64,000 nucleotides of DNA from Arachidicoccus sp. BS20 (GCF_001659705.1 NZ_CP015971.1:2297029-2361028); one strand, 5' to 3'. Positions 9,016 to 19,102 are shown, numbered from the stretch's first letter. Notes: generated by a model not told the origin, from the letters alone. Numbers and translations are program-made.

Positions 9016-12000
9016 TTATAATTTTATATTGATGCCTGTATTAAACACTCTTTGCAGCGGATAATTTGTCAATGAAATTTCCGGATCAACTAAATTATAC
9101 TGCGCATAAGTGTACAGATTGAGTGCATTGACAAATATTTTGATGCCGCCTATTCCGCCTAAATGTTTAATCCATTTATAAGGCAGATTGTAAGCGAGGC
9201 TTATATTTTTTATACGGAAATAATTATCCTTGTGTAAAAACAAAGCACTGGATGTGTATAGCGGAGCATAATTATATCCATTGCCACCGGCAGTTAATCT
9301 CGGGTAAATTGCAGTTGTTGCTGTTTCGGGAGTCCAGCGCGTTTCTGTCTGTTCATACGCTTGCCCGTAACCATTGTTTTGTGATTGGAAGCCGGCGTCA
9401 ATCGGTAAATTGTCTGCATAGATTTCGTTGTTCAAAATACCTTGCAACAAGGTGCTGAATTCAATTCCTTTATAAGAAAAGCCGAATGTCAGTCCCCAGA
9501 AAATCTTTGGCTTAGTTGTACCAATAGGCGCAATATCAAAAGCATCGATAACGCCGTCATTGTTCAAATCTTTGTATTTTACATCTCCCGGTACAAGCGT
9601 ATAACCTGCAATAGTTGCCGTATTACTTGCTTCGGTTGCCGACTGGATAAATCCGTCTGTCATTAACCCAAACCTTTCGCCGACAGGTAACCCTGTATGT
9701 ACGTTCCATGCATATTTTTCATACTGCTCATCCATATACACAACCTTCGATTGCTGTATAGAGGCATTGCCTGTAACAAAATAATTGAAATCTTTAGCAG
9801 CATTCTGATAGGTCAGCGAAAATTCGTGACCTGTATATAAATCAACACCGATGTTTTCCGCAGGATAATTAGCACCTATCAAAGCAATGCTTTTGCCTCT
9901 CGTTTGCATTACATCATAATATCTTTCGTGATAATAATCATAAGTGAATTGGAGATGTTTATCAAACAAAGAAATGTCTGTGCCGATGTCTAATTTCTTT
10001 GCCTTTTCCCAGGTAGCATTCACATTGGGAAGTGTTGCATTTTCCTGGCTTCCCGTGGGCGCAGGATAGGAGCTTCCGATTTGATAAGACGGAACATATT
10101 GAGAAAAGTGCGCCAGCCAAATATAATATCCGTAATCATCTACATTGGCGTTTCCGGTTTTACCATAAGTCGCTCTGATTTTAAATTTGTCAATCCACTT
10201 GATATTATTCCGAACAAAATTTTCTTTTGCAATATCCCATCCAAGTCCACCTGCGTAGAACAAGCCGTACCGATGACCACTTTCGTATCTGTCATACCCG
10301 CCATAATCTGCAGCTGCTTCTGCAAAATATTTTTCAGCATAATTGTAATATCCCTTAAAGGCATAGTTAGTTTGAACAGTCGGCAAATCGTAATTGAGTA
10401 ATGTTTGTCTTTGGTCGTACATTAATAATGCACCGAAAGCGTTATCTCCAATGTGCGTATCATAACCGGTTTGCGCTCTCGCATACCAATATCTTGCCCA
10501 CGAAGTAGTGGTATAAGTGTTGTTCTGGTTTACCGTGCTGCCATATCTTTGATAAGTAGTATCGCCGTCTTTAACCGTCATAGCATATACAGGAACCTGC
10601 TTGCTGCGATTAAGATAACTTGCAGACTGCACAGAGACATTGCCATTGGCTTTGAACCACCATCCTTTAATCCAGCGGTCAAGCCTGTAATTCAGGTCGA
10701 GATTAACAAGAATATCCCGCTCCTGTTCGCTGAGATAACCGGAACCTGTAGTTTGTGCTAAGAGATTAGTTGAATAATTTGTCGTGCCTCCGAATGAACC
10801 ATCGGGATTATAAACGGGATAGGCGTTGTTCGGCGTTGTGAGTAAGGCGCTTAAAATACTTGATGCTCCCGCACCGGGTTGGTTGTGATTTTGAAGCCGA
10901 CCGATGATATTTAATCCTAAGTCAAAGTCCTTATTGATTTTGAAAAATATTTTTGAATCAATGGTGTATCTCTTTAAGTTCAGATTGGTATTGTAACTGT
11001 TGTCCGGCGATGTTTTAAAAAATCCATCCTGATTAAGATAACCAAGTGAAACCAGATACCGGGCTGTATTAGTACCTCCTGTAACGTTGAGATTATAACG
11101 GTTCATTATCGCATTCTTATCTATAATCGTTTTGTACCAATCCACGTCAGGATGCCCGTAGGGGTCTGAACCATCGCGGTATGCAGTAAAATCGTCCGCC
11201 GTATAAGCGGCATTTTTGCCATCGTTCAGCAAAGCTTCGTTTAATAAATAAGCATATTTATACGCGGGCAAAGGATTGGGTAATCCGGGAGAATTTTGAA
11301 TACCGGTTTCCGCAGAAAAAGTCAAATGGGGCTTGCCGATTTTGGGTTGTAACGTAGTTACTACCAATGCGCCTCTTGAACTGTTTTGTCCTAATAATAT
11401 ATTCGACAATGCATCTTTCAAAATGGAGACCGATTGAATTTCTTCCGGGTCGAGCGAATACATTTCTCTCTGTACGCCGTCAATAACCACTATCGGTGAT
11501 TGTCCTGCGCTGCCGGCATGACCCCTCAACTGAATATTAAACTGATTGTTATCGGTTGGTCCTGCACCACTATTATTGTTAGGTATATTTCCGACAAAAA
11601 TATCTTGTGTCGTTTGAGCACCAAGCGGCGGCAAATAAAATCCCTGTTGCTGAATTACGCTCAACCCCGAAAGCCTTCCCGGCAAAGCATAAGTATATTG
11701 CGGAGCCGGCGTATTGCTTATTTCATTTCCATAAACTGTAGAGGTTGCACCGAGAAAACCGGATGCATTCTCATCGCCATACAGCACTTTTAGTTTCCCG
11801 CTCATCAGCGAATCGAGGCTGTTATCATAAACGATATTGTTGCGGATTTGATATTCGGATAAATAAGACTGATGCATTCTAAAGACAATATTCTTTTCGC
11901 TACCAATATGAATAACAGCTTTATCAAATCCTGCGTGAATAGCATACACTTTTTGATAACTGCCAGCCGGCAAATCAAATTTTCCCTGAACATCCGTTAC

Positions 12001-12204
12001 AGATAACAGATCTCCATTTTTATTCACTACGTTTACTTTGCTTAACGGCTTGCCCCAATCATCCACTATAATTCCACCGAGAACAGAAGATGTATCATTA
12101 TTATTCTCAAGATTACTTGAATCCACTTGAGCTGTTACACAAACCGAAGTTGATAAGAACAGGATGGTGAATAATACATATATTTTCAAATAATGTTTGC
12201 TCAT
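9016..12204 (-). CDS. SusC/RagA-type TonB-dependent transporter, divergent plug
   Basis: This SusC-family outer-membrane transporter has 1062 residues from the preferred ATG at 12204. The longer reading frame from 12237 overlaps the upstream stop by 10 bp and adds 11 residues before MSKHYLKIY, which begins a good signal peptide. It carries a carboxypeptidase-regulatory-like domain (about 40-110), then a divergent plug: the usual LNEVVVVGYG-type motif is replaced by an unusual stretch around YQIRNNIVYDN and a long GxLGATSTVYGNEISN region. The barrel ends TGINIKL. There is no STN domain. It lies directly downstream of a DUF4961-type gene and 4 bp before susD. Divergence of the plug suggests a cargo or partner different from the second SusC. 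Confidence 0.9.
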   Translation of the reverse strand: MSKHYLKIYVLFTILFLSTSVCVTAQVDSSNLENNNDTSSVLGGIIVDDWGKPLSKVNVVNKNGDLLSVTDVQGKFDLPAGSYQKVYAIHAGFDKAVIHIGSEKNIVFRMHQSYLSEYQIRNNIVYDNSLDSLMSGKLKVLYGDENASGFLGATSTVYGNEISNTPAPQYTYALPGRLSGLSVIQQQGFYLPPLGAQTTQDIFVGNIPNNNSGAGPTDNNQFNIQLRGHAGSAGQSPIVVIDGVQREMYSLDPEEIQSVSILKDALSNILLGQNSSRGALVVTTLQPKIGKPHLTFSAETGIQNSPGLPNPLPAYKYAYLLNEALLNDGKNAAYTADDFTAYRDGSDPYGHPDVDWYKTIIDKNAIMNRYNLNVTGGTNTARYLVSLGYLNQDGFFKTSPDNSYNTNLNLKRYTIDSKIFFKINKDFDLGLNIIGRLQNHNQPGAGASSILSALLTTPNNAYPVYNPDGSFGGTTNYSTNLLAQTTGSGYLSEQERDILVNLDLNYRLDRWIKGWWFKANGNVSVQSASYLNRSKQVPVYAMTVKDGDTTYQRYGSTVNQNNTYTTTSWARYWYARAQTGYDTHIGDNAFGALLMYDQRQTLLNYDLPTVQTNYAFKGYYNYAEKYFAEAAADYGGYDRYESGHRYGLFYAGGLGWDIAKENFVRNNIKWIDKFKIRATYGKTGNANVDDYGYYIWLAHFSQYVPSYQIGSSYPAPTGSQENATLPNVNATWEKAKKLDIGTDISLFDKHLQFTYDYYHERYYDVMQTRGKSIALIGANYPAENIGVDLYTGHEFSLTYQNAAKDFNYFVTGNASIQQSKVVYMDEQYEKYAWNVHTGLPVGERFGLMTDGFIQSATEASNTATIAGYTLVPGDVKYKDLNNDGVIDAFDIAPIGTTKPKIFWGLTFGFSYKGIEFSTLLQGILNNEIYADNLPIDAGFQSQNNGYGQAYEQTETRWTPETATTAIYPRLTAGGNGYNYAPLYTSSALFLHKDNYFRIKNISLAYNLPYKWIKHLGGIGGIKIFVNALNLYTYAQYNLVDPEISLTNYPLQRVFNTGINIKL

Positions 12205-12227
12205 AAATATCGTTGAGTTGATGTTTA

Positions 12228-13220
12228 TTATTGACATTTAAAAGTATAAGTGAAAGGCGTAGAATCATCGCCCGTACTGCCGACTTTGACATTACCGGAT
12301 GCATCTGTAAAATAATACTGAAGGCTTGCCAATTGCTTATCGGCAGACAGATTAAAAAGCCCCCTGGGCCATATATCAATACGCCACTTCTTTATTCCAT
12401 CAGCAACTAACTTGGTTGTACTGTCCTGGCGACATACTTCAAGCGTATCGCCATCTGTAGTAATGCCTTTTGCGCATAAGAAAATATTGGATTCATTCGC
12501 CAAAGCATTGTCTATAATGCCACCATCAAAGCTCAGGGTAACGATGTCGTTATCAAGTGAATTCAGCGGGTCTACCGTTGAAAGTTGAGGATTGCAAAAA
12601 TCAATTAAGTCGCCTGTACCGAAGACCCTGAAACATCCGGGAAAAGCTGCATTATAATATTGCGGGTCAGAGAGTCCGTCAACGCTTTCGGCGACAACAT
12701 AGCCGAGTTTAAACGAGATATTATCCTGGCTTGTCTTGATTTTAATATTTACTGTTACACTAACATTTACATTTCCACCTACGTTATAAGCATTGTTCGA
12801 ATAAAAAGCGACCCATTCCCAACCGGGCAATAAATTGCCCCCATGACCTATTTTGTTGCTGATAAGCGTTGGCCAATCCAAACCGTTGCCTTGCGGCGCA
12901 GCTGTTCCGGCAGGAATAACCGACATTTTCTGTTCCCCGTCGGTAATACTACTGGTAAAACTAATTGATGCGTTACTGGCTACATTCCATACCTTCGGCA
13001 CTAATACAGCTACCATTAATTTTGAATTATCTTCCTCTGCATTTGTGGAGATTGTTACGTGCAACGTAGATTGCAGCGTTTCTCCGCCGTTAACGCTGTC
13101 AGGCTGGTCAATGCTGTCAATAGTAATACTGCACGCGACAACAACCAGCGCTATTACTACGCCAACTGCTATAAGTTGCCACCGGATTTTTCTCTTAATA
13201 TAATTGAGGCTTTTGCGCAT
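12228..13220 (-). CDS. DUF4961-like lipoprotein, PUL accessory
   Basis: This 330-residue membrane-anchored or lipoprotein product has a long basic N-terminus (RKSLNYIKRKIRWQ) followed by a hydrophobic stretch, IAVGVVIALVVVAC, with a candidate lipobox cysteine near residue 30. The rest is beta-rich with immunoglobulin-like strands and no catalytic motif. It resembles, from memory, the DUF4961 family found beside susCD genes in Bacteroidota, often with a DUF5004 partner, which is also present here. It lies 8 bp after the DUF5004-like gene and its end touches the susC frame, implying translational coupling. The probable role is as a surface glycan-binding protein analogous to SusE/F. This is inference; no binding site is identifiable. 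Confidence 0.6.
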   Translation of the reverse strand: MRKSLNYIKRKIRWQLIAVGVVIALVVVACSITIDSIDQPDSVNGGETLQSTLHVTISTNAEEDNSKLMVAVLVPKVWNVASNASISFTSSITDGEQKMSVIPAGTAAPQGNGLDWPTLISNKIGHGGNLLPGWEWVAFYSNNAYNVGGNVNVSVTVNIKIKTSQDNISFKLGYVVAESVDGLSDPQYYNAAFPGCFRVFGTGDLIDFCNPQLSTVDPLNSLDNDIVTLSFDGGIIDNALANESNIFLCAKGITTDGDTLEVCRQDSTTKLVADGIKKWRIDIWPRGLFNLSADKQLASLQYYFTDASGNVKVGSTGDDSTPFTYTFKCQ

Positions 13221-13228
13221 ATGGATTT

Positions 13229-13657
13229 CTAATTAACTTTTTGAAGAGTATATGTATAACTGTTCGAGCTGCAACCGGGAGAAAAAGTCAATACAATATT
13301 TCTTACTCCGTTAGTCGAAGGGTATTTAAGGTCTAATTCTTTGGAAGAATTATCCTGCGTTTCAAAATAAATTTTAAAAGGATATTGAGGGTCGTCCAAG
13401 TGATACTTTCCATTTTGGGTAACGATGAACGGAACCAGGCTGTCAATGGTATAAGAACTGTCGGTAAAGGTTATTTTGAAATGCGAAAAATCGAAACGGT
13501 TTATTAAATCTGTACCGTTTCGGGTTGCGCCTATTATTTTCCATGTACCGGCAATGGATTTTACCGGCTCTTGCTTATACTGAAGGATGTCTTCCCGATG
13601 ACAGTTGCTAAACAGCATCAGGACAAACAAAAAAGAAAATATCTTAATCAATTTCAT
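13229..13657 (-). CDS. DUF5004-like small lipocalin-fold lipoprotein
   Basis: This 142-residue lipoprotein has the lipobox MLFSNC (cysteine about residue 19). After a short linker it has the lipocalin-like opening IAGTWKIIGATRNGTDL (about 35-51), followed by alternating beta-strands and a C-terminal YTYTLQKV strand. It fits small DUF5004 or lipocalin-like proteins encoded beside DUF4961 genes. It lies 8 bp upstream of the DUF4961-like gene and 178 bp downstream of susD. The role is unknown; ligand binding at the outer membrane is plausible. The family assignment is from memory and needs a profile search. Confidence 0.6.
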   Translation of the reverse strand: MKLIKIFSFLFVLMLFSNCHREDILQYKQEPVKSIAGTWKIIGATRNGTDLINRFDFSHFKITFTDSSYTIDSLVPFIVTQNGKYHLDDPQYPFKIYFETQDNSSKELDLKYPSTNGVRNIVLTFSPGCSSNSYTYTLQKVN

Positions 13658-13835
13658 CTGTTTATTTTTATTGTTTTTTAATTGTCAGATGGAATGCCTT
13701 GAAATATTACGAACGGGTTATTTATTTTAATTTTTGCGTTCGTGAATTCCGCTTCGCTACATTTGACTTCGTCGATCTTCGATTCATCGCTTTGGATATG
13801 TAAAATATTTATGGGCATTTCATTAGTATAAATTT

Positions 13836-15581
13836 TTAATACAATGGATTTTGCTGTAATTCCCGTAGCTTGGATATTTCCGACAAAGGAAGTGGCCACA
13901 GATACATCGCTTTTTTAAAATTGTGTTTACGCACATTAAACACTTTATACGTTACCGTATTGCCTCTATCGACTTCCATACCGTGCATTTCCTGGTTTTG
14001 TGTAGAGTCTGCAATCATCCATCTTCTTACATCAAAAAACCGCTGACCTTCATAAGCCAATTCCACTTGTCTTTCCCTTCGTATCACTTGGCGCATCTCG
14101 GTTTGGGAAAGCCCTTGCGGCAACGTGTAAGGTCGAAGTCCCGCCCTTTGCCGGATAGCCTCTACTGCCTGATAAACATTTTCATCAGGTCCCGCATATT
14201 CATTTTGCGCTTCAGCATAGTCGAGTAATATTTCAGCATATCTTATTAACGGCAGGCATCTTGCTGTTGTACCCAATCCGTTATTAATAACTGCAGGGTC
14301 TATCATTTTAAAAATGTAATAGCCGGTAGGCGTACCTTTGTAAACTGCATCGCCGCTGGCGGCCGTCGCGGGCGAAACTTTTGTATTCCAATAAAGCTTG
14401 ACCGGTGTCGGCTGGTTGGCGCCGAAAGTGGTTCTTAAAGTTGAATCATGAATGATGGAATAATCCAGACGCGGGTCTCTGTTTTTATACGGATTTTGCG
14501 GGTCGTAACCGGAGGTCGGGTCGGTAATGTCTTTGCCGTTGCTCATAGGAAACGCATCCACCATTTCCTGATAGGGGAATGGTCCGCCCGAACCGCCCCG
14601 TGAAGGAACATCCCATAAGCTTTCCAGGTATTTATTGCCATCCATCATTCTTGCCAGAATGTATTCGGTATTATAACGTTGGGTAAATAATTCCTGAAAA
14701 CCATACCCGGGCTCGCCCGGTTTACTTGTAGAATCAACATATAACGAATAAGCATTCAACAGTATAACCTGCTCGGCAGCATTTGCCGCTCTTTGCCAGC
14801 GATTGGGGTCAGCATCGGGATATGCAACAATCGTATCCAAACCATTGCCTTGGTCTTTTCCTATACCGCCATTGTTAAACAGAGGACTTGCAGCATAGAG
14901 ATACAATCTGGCTTTTAATGCCAGGCAAGCTCCCTTGCTTGCTCTTCCGTAATTAGAGCCGGACTGTGTTACGGGTAAGTCCTGTGCCGCGCTGTCGCAT
15001 TCATCAGCAATGTAGTTCACACAACTTTCAAAAGAATTTCTTTTCTGAGCCACCTGGTCGCTTGCCGTATAAATGGTATCCCCGATGAGTGGAATGCCGC
15101 CATAGTGTTCCAAAAGCATAAAATAATACCATGCCCTTAAAAAGCGAGCTTCAGCTTTGGTTTCTGTTTTTAAAGATGAAGAAAAAGGTATTGTGGACAA
15201 ATGTTTCAAAAACTGGTTTACCGCGCGAATGTTAGCGTAAGGTATTCGCCAGGCATCATCCGGAACTATTGTCGGATTGACTGTTCCCGTTGCAAATTCA
15301 ATAAAACCATTTGTGCTGGAAGCATTCGGGCTTTCAGCTTCATCGCAGGACGCGTCTAAACCTGCTGCATAATTGCCGCCGCTAAAACGCCTGGGATCGC
15401 TGGCAAATCCAATATTAGTATAGATGTTATTTAAAAAATCCATAGCATTGGCGCTGTCCGAAAAAGTACTTGTCTCATTCAGACTTGATGTAGCAGTTTG
15501 GTCTAAAAAACCATTTTTCTGGCAGCTGAACCAAAAAGCAATCGGCACTAAGAATAATGGATAATAGAATCGTTTTTTCAT
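13836..15581 (-). CDS. SusD/RagB-family lipoprotein, first gene of the block
   Basis: This 581-residue SusD homologue has lipobox cysteine 20 (FWFSC). It carries the family signatures KAEARFLRAWYYFMLLEHYGGIPLIGDTIY (about 138-168), ALKARLYLYAASPLFNNGG (about 225-243), NRDPRLDYSIIHD (about 372) and RRERQVELAYEGQRFFDVRRWM (about 500-521). It is the promoter-proximal gene of the block 15.6-1 kb, preceded by a 386-bp gap. Unusually, no susC lies immediately upstream. It is followed by the DUF5004- and DUF4961-like genes and only then by a susC. Its natural SusC partner is therefore unclear. Confidence 0.92.
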   Translation of the reverse strand: MKKRFYYPLFLVPIAFWFSCQKNGFLDQTATSSLNETSTFSDSANAMDFLNNIYTNIGFASDPRRFSGGNYAAGLDASCDEAESPNASSTNGFIEFATGTVNPTIVPDDAWRIPYANIRAVNQFLKHLSTIPFSSSLKTETKAEARFLRAWYYFMLLEHYGGIPLIGDTIYTASDQVAQKRNSFESCVNYIADECDSAAQDLPVTQSGSNYGRASKGACLALKARLYLYAASPLFNNGGIGKDQGNGLDTIVAYPDADPNRWQRAANAAEQVILLNAYSLYVDSTSKPGEPGYGFQELFTQRYNTEYILARMMDGNKYLESLWDVPSRGGSGGPFPYQEMVDAFPMSNGKDITDPTSGYDPQNPYKNRDPRLDYSIIHDSTLRTTFGANQPTPVKLYWNTKVSPATAASGDAVYKGTPTGYYIFKMIDPAVINNGLGTTARCLPLIRYAEILLDYAEAQNEYAGPDENVYQAVEAIRQRAGLRPYTLPQGLSQTEMRQVIRRERQVELAYEGQRFFDVRRWMIADSTQNQEMHGMEVDRGNTVTYKVFNVRKHNFKKAMYLWPLPLSEISKLRELQQNPLY

Positions 15582-15967
15582 ATTTTTTAAAAAAGTATAT
15601 TTTTATTGATGAAGCGAAATTGTTTATCATAAAAAAATGGGTATTCACAGATGTATGCTAATGTGAACCATCTCTTATATTTTCAATACGCTTAAATACT
15701 AACTTACCAAAGTTTGTTAAACATCATATACTATGACACATAAAGTAAATTGCACCTCTACTATATAAATTTTTTAAGGCAAATCTTTTGACTTCTTTTC
15801 CCGGTTTTGTTCATGGCAATGCAGCTTTGCTCGTAATGGCGTTGATGGTCAATATTTTCAGATATACTTTGATTTTAGACAAAGAATCCGTCAACAAAAA
15901 TTTTATGTAGTCATTCTGCTCCAAAATGACGACAAAACAATAGACTGTTTTTATATCGGCTTAGAAT
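15582..15967. other. Intergenic gap upstream of the SusD/SusC block
   Basis: This is 386 bp of AT-rich non-coding DNA between the GH106 stop and the first susD start. It is the largest gap in the first 30 kb and the obvious place for the promoter of the susD-DUF5004-DUF4961-susC-susD-susC transcript. No exact TAnnTTTG -7 box was found on the minus strand; the closest match (AAACTTTG) differs in one base. Just after the GH106 stop the minus strand has a weak hairpin (GTCATT...GAATGAC) followed by a short T-rich run that could be a partial terminator. No open frame of interest was seen. Confidence 0.4.
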
Positions 15968-18900
15968 TTATTTTTCAATTGTATAATCATACGCCCGGAT
16001 TTCAACAGGACCGAGCAACCCGGAAGATTGTAGCGGAGAATCGGCTTTCCAGGGATTTACAGTTGTCCATGTCCGGCGTTCTTTTTCAGGCAGTTTTTGG
16101 TCGCCGATCAGGCGGTTTCGCCAATTATTCACTACGGTAATTTCTAATTTATTTTCTCCCGCTTTCAAGAATTTTGTTATGTTTAAACGATAAGGCGCAG
16201 TCCAAACACCACCAACATATTGCCCATTTAGTTTCACTTTAGCCATGACCATTACTTTGCCCAAATCGATATACAATTCCTGTTTTGATAAATTATGTAA
16301 AGTAAAAGTTGTCGTGTAAACTGCACTGCCCGAAAAATATTTGATGCTGTCGTTTGCTGCATCTTTCCAATCGGTTAACGTGTTGAAAGTAACGGCATTT
16401 GCAGGACCTCGTTTTCCTTTTTCAAAAGAGACTAACCAAGGTGTATTTATTGTATAAACTAATTGTTTAGTATTAAAATTAGTTTTATCATTATCAGATT
16501 TATGTCCCTTGCGAAACACGATGAATGCACTTCCATATTTATCCAATTCCAACGGAAGTAAAGTTCTGTTTCCTGCTCTTTTGAAATTTGGCAGCGAACG
16601 AATTTCGCCTGTAAGCGCATTCCAAAGTTCCGGCGACAGACCTGCATCAACTCTGAATACTCCGTCAAAATCTATCTTCCTGTTGGTTTGATTTGAGATA
16701 AAATAAATATCGCCGTCGTTCAATTTCCGATGAATAAATAAAACGGAATCCTGCGAAGTTGTAAAGTCGGGTTCAATGCCCAAATCATTCAACGCCTGTT
16801 GTAAATTTGTCGTACGATGAAAAACTTTTCCTTTGCCGAAAGTATTGGCAGCAAATAATTTCTGTCCTAAACTTTTAACTTCATTATCTGCTTCGGGATA
16901 ATTGGTTAAGCCGGGCGAATACGTTGGCGGCTCTCCGTAAACAGCCAAGCCGTCATTTACCAATTGGCATATTTTCTTCAACAATTCGGGACGCATAGAC
17001 TGTTGATTTGGCAATACCAGCAACCGATAACGCATTCCGCCGGGCAACACAAGATAACCGTCTTTTACAGTTGCTCTTTGCAACAACACTTCGGCATTGA
17101 TATAATCGAACGAATAACCTTTGGGCAACATCGGATCTTCAACGCCCGTCATTTTCGGGGCGTCTTCGCCGATGAAATAAGCAACATCGGCAATATATTT
17201 TCCTTGCTGTAACATCCAGTTTGCTCGATGTATATAATCAGTAAATACATCCATTTGACTAAACCAGGTATTCTTACGCTGGAAATCGTTTCCGAACCAT
17301 GCGCTCACGCCGGGATTTTTATCTTCGTACGGCTGATGAATATATACATGAAACAAAGTCGCGTTAATACCTTCCGTAAAAAACCTGTCAATGCGCGGTT
17401 TAAATTCCGAAGGATAATGCGTATAGTTAGATCCTCCGCTCGTAACCGATTCTGCCCAAGTACGTTGTTTCCCATAAATGTGCGCACAGGAAGATGCTGC
17501 GCGGTTCTCAATATCGCCTAAATCGCCTGCGAGCCAAAACTCGCCCGCTACTTCGTCCGATTGCCCGCCGTATTGCAGAAACTCTCCGGGAAATCCCCAA
17601 TGCCCGTAATTTTCCAGCCACGTTGTTAATCCATGCTGATGGCTTACATCGCGCAAACCGCCTACATAATCATAAGCAACTCTATCGGCAACAAGGCGGC
17701 GTAAATCCCATAAAAAGCGCGAAGAAATATCCTCGTTGCCTACGACTTTTCCCTGCAACACCGGTAAATATGGCAACGGATTATAACCGTACGTTTTTTG
17801 AAACACTTCGAGCATATCATCCGTCCAGTTTTGTCCGCCTGTTTCGTAACTATCCTCAACGGTTATCTTAAAACTTTTTCTGTCAGCTGCGGGAATACGT
17901 CGAAGAATTTCACCGAGATATGCGTCAAAGTGAGATGCCACGTGCTTTTTGCTCATCTTGTCCACTTCCAATCCTGTTGCTTCGGGTGTTGCGGGGCTAT
18001 TGGTTGTTCCTGTAGGTTTCATTTCCAAGACAGCAATTGTCCAATCGCCTGCGGGAACATTCCATTGTAATTTTCCGGCGGGAGAAAGTGAAGATGTTAT
18101 ATCGAGTACTTTGTCAGGCGAAATAATATCGGCAGATTTTTCATCGTACCAATCTTGTCTTTGCCACATATATGTTCCCCACATCGGATGCGGACGCTGA
18201 AACATTTTTGCAAAAGATTGTTCCGGATAACGTTCTACAATTTGTCGGGAAGACAATGTTACGGTTGCCTTTGCTTTTCCATGCGAATCATTTGTTTCGG
18301 CGAGTACTAAGCGGAAAGCCGTTGCTTCGGTCGCAGGCAAGGACAATACAACCGGCGCATCGGGAATAAAGCCGACGATTTTTTGATAATTGGTTCTGTC
18401 AATTTCAAATTTGCGGATGATCTTATATCTGCCTTCGATTTTTGCCTGTAACTCCGCATTTGTTCGTATATAATTTTCCGTCTTCAATGAAAAACTGCGG
18501 ATGGTTTGGTTTTCATCCACAGGCATATTCAAGGTATCGGACTGCGTGCCGAAATCTTTTAATTGATATTCTTTTTGATAAAAATTTTTCCGCGCGGGAA
18601 AAGCGATAATTTTTACCAATTGAGCAGAATCCGAAAAATTTGGGATATTCCATATTAATTGCTGAGCGCCGTTGACCAAAGTATCTGTTGATGCGAGATA
18701 GCGCATACTTTGATTAGGTTTTATCCAAGGTCCGCCCGATTGACTCCAACCCGGGCTGTTGAATATGCCGATTTCGATATTGAGCTTGGTTGCCGTTTTT
18801 AATGCAGTATGCAGAATGTCCCACCATTCCGGAGACTCAAATTTTACTTTTCCGTAAGGTTCGCCAAGACCAATATTGCCGATATATGCGCGTGTGATGC

Positions 18901-19102
18901 CCGCTTTTTTCATCGCCTGTAAATCTTTGATAACACCTTCTTTGGAAATATTATCCGAAAGCCAATACCAGTAACAACCAATGCGAATACTGTCGGGAAC
19001 CTGTTTAAAACCTGCTTCCGCAGTAAGCACCGTTGAGGTTTGCGCCCGGCAGAATACAGTTGATAAACAGCAAATTACCAATGCTATCAATACTTTTCTC
19101 AT
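15968..19102 (-). CDS. GH106 alpha-L-rhamnosidase
   Basis: This 1044-residue secreted glycoside hydrolase of family 106 removes alpha-L-rhamnose from glycans by an inverting, calcium-dependent mechanism. It has a signal peptide ending near CRAQ. Family landmarks are the N-terminal barrel opening PDSIRIGCYWYWLSDNIS (about 36-53), FNSPGWSQSGGPWI (about 113-126), the acidic segment KITVEDSYETGGQNW (about 405) that carries candidate catalytic or calcium-binding glutamates, and GFPGEFLQYGGQSDEVAGEFW (about 505). The C-terminal beta-sandwich ends with NWRNRLIGDQKLP and SGLLGPVEIRAY, typical of full-length GH106. It lies 102 bp downstream of an ECF sigma gene and may be co-transcribed with it. With the GH78 enzyme it gives the locus two rhamnosidase families. 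Confidence 0.92.
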   Translation of the reverse strand: MRKVLIALVICCLSTVFCRAQTSTVLTAEAGFKQVPDSIRIGCYWYWLSDNISKEGVIKDLQAMKKAGITRAYIGNIGLGEPYGKVKFESPEWWDILHTALKTATKLNIEIGIFNSPGWSQSGGPWIKPNQSMRYLASTDTLVNGAQQLIWNIPNFSDSAQLVKIIAFPARKNFYQKEYQLKDFGTQSDTLNMPVDENQTIRSFSLKTENYIRTNAELQAKIEGRYKIIRKFEIDRTNYQKIVGFIPDAPVVLSLPATEATAFRLVLAETNDSHGKAKATVTLSSRQIVERYPEQSFAKMFQRPHPMWGTYMWQRQDWYDEKSADIISPDKVLDITSSLSPAGKLQWNVPAGDWTIAVLEMKPTGTTNSPATPEATGLEVDKMSKKHVASHFDAYLGEILRRIPAADRKSFKITVEDSYETGGQNWTDDMLEVFQKTYGYNPLPYLPVLQGKVVGNEDISSRFLWDLRRLVADRVAYDYVGGLRDVSHQHGLTTWLENYGHWGFPGEFLQYGGQSDEVAGEFWLAGDLGDIENRAASSCAHIYGKQRTWAESVTSGGSNYTHYPSEFKPRIDRFFTEGINATLFHVYIHQPYEDKNPGVSAWFGNDFQRKNTWFSQMDVFTDYIHRANWMLQQGKYIADVAYFIGEDAPKMTGVEDPMLPKGYSFDYINAEVLLQRATVKDGYLVLPGGMRYRLLVLPNQQSMRPELLKKICQLVNDGLAVYGEPPTYSPGLTNYPEADNEVKSLGQKLFAANTFGKGKVFHRTTNLQQALNDLGIEPDFTTSQDSVLFIHRKLNDGDIYFISNQTNRKIDFDGVFRVDAGLSPELWNALTGEIRSLPNFKRAGNRTLLPLELDKYGSAFIVFRKGHKSDNDKTNFNTKQLVYTINTPWLVSFEKGKRGPANAVTFNTLTDWKDAANDSIKYFSGSAVYTTTFTLHNLSKQELYIDLGKVMVMAKVKLNGQYVGGVWTAPYRLNITKFLKAGENKLEITVVNNWRNRLIGDQKLPEKERRTWTTVNPWKADSPLQSSGLLGPVEIRAYDYTIEK

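Noticed and set aside
13678-13899. 73-codon minus-strand frame between the first susD and the DUF5004-like gene
   Set aside because: It begins inside the susD 3' end in another frame, has no recognisable domain or signal peptide, and its composition is that of intergenic DNA.
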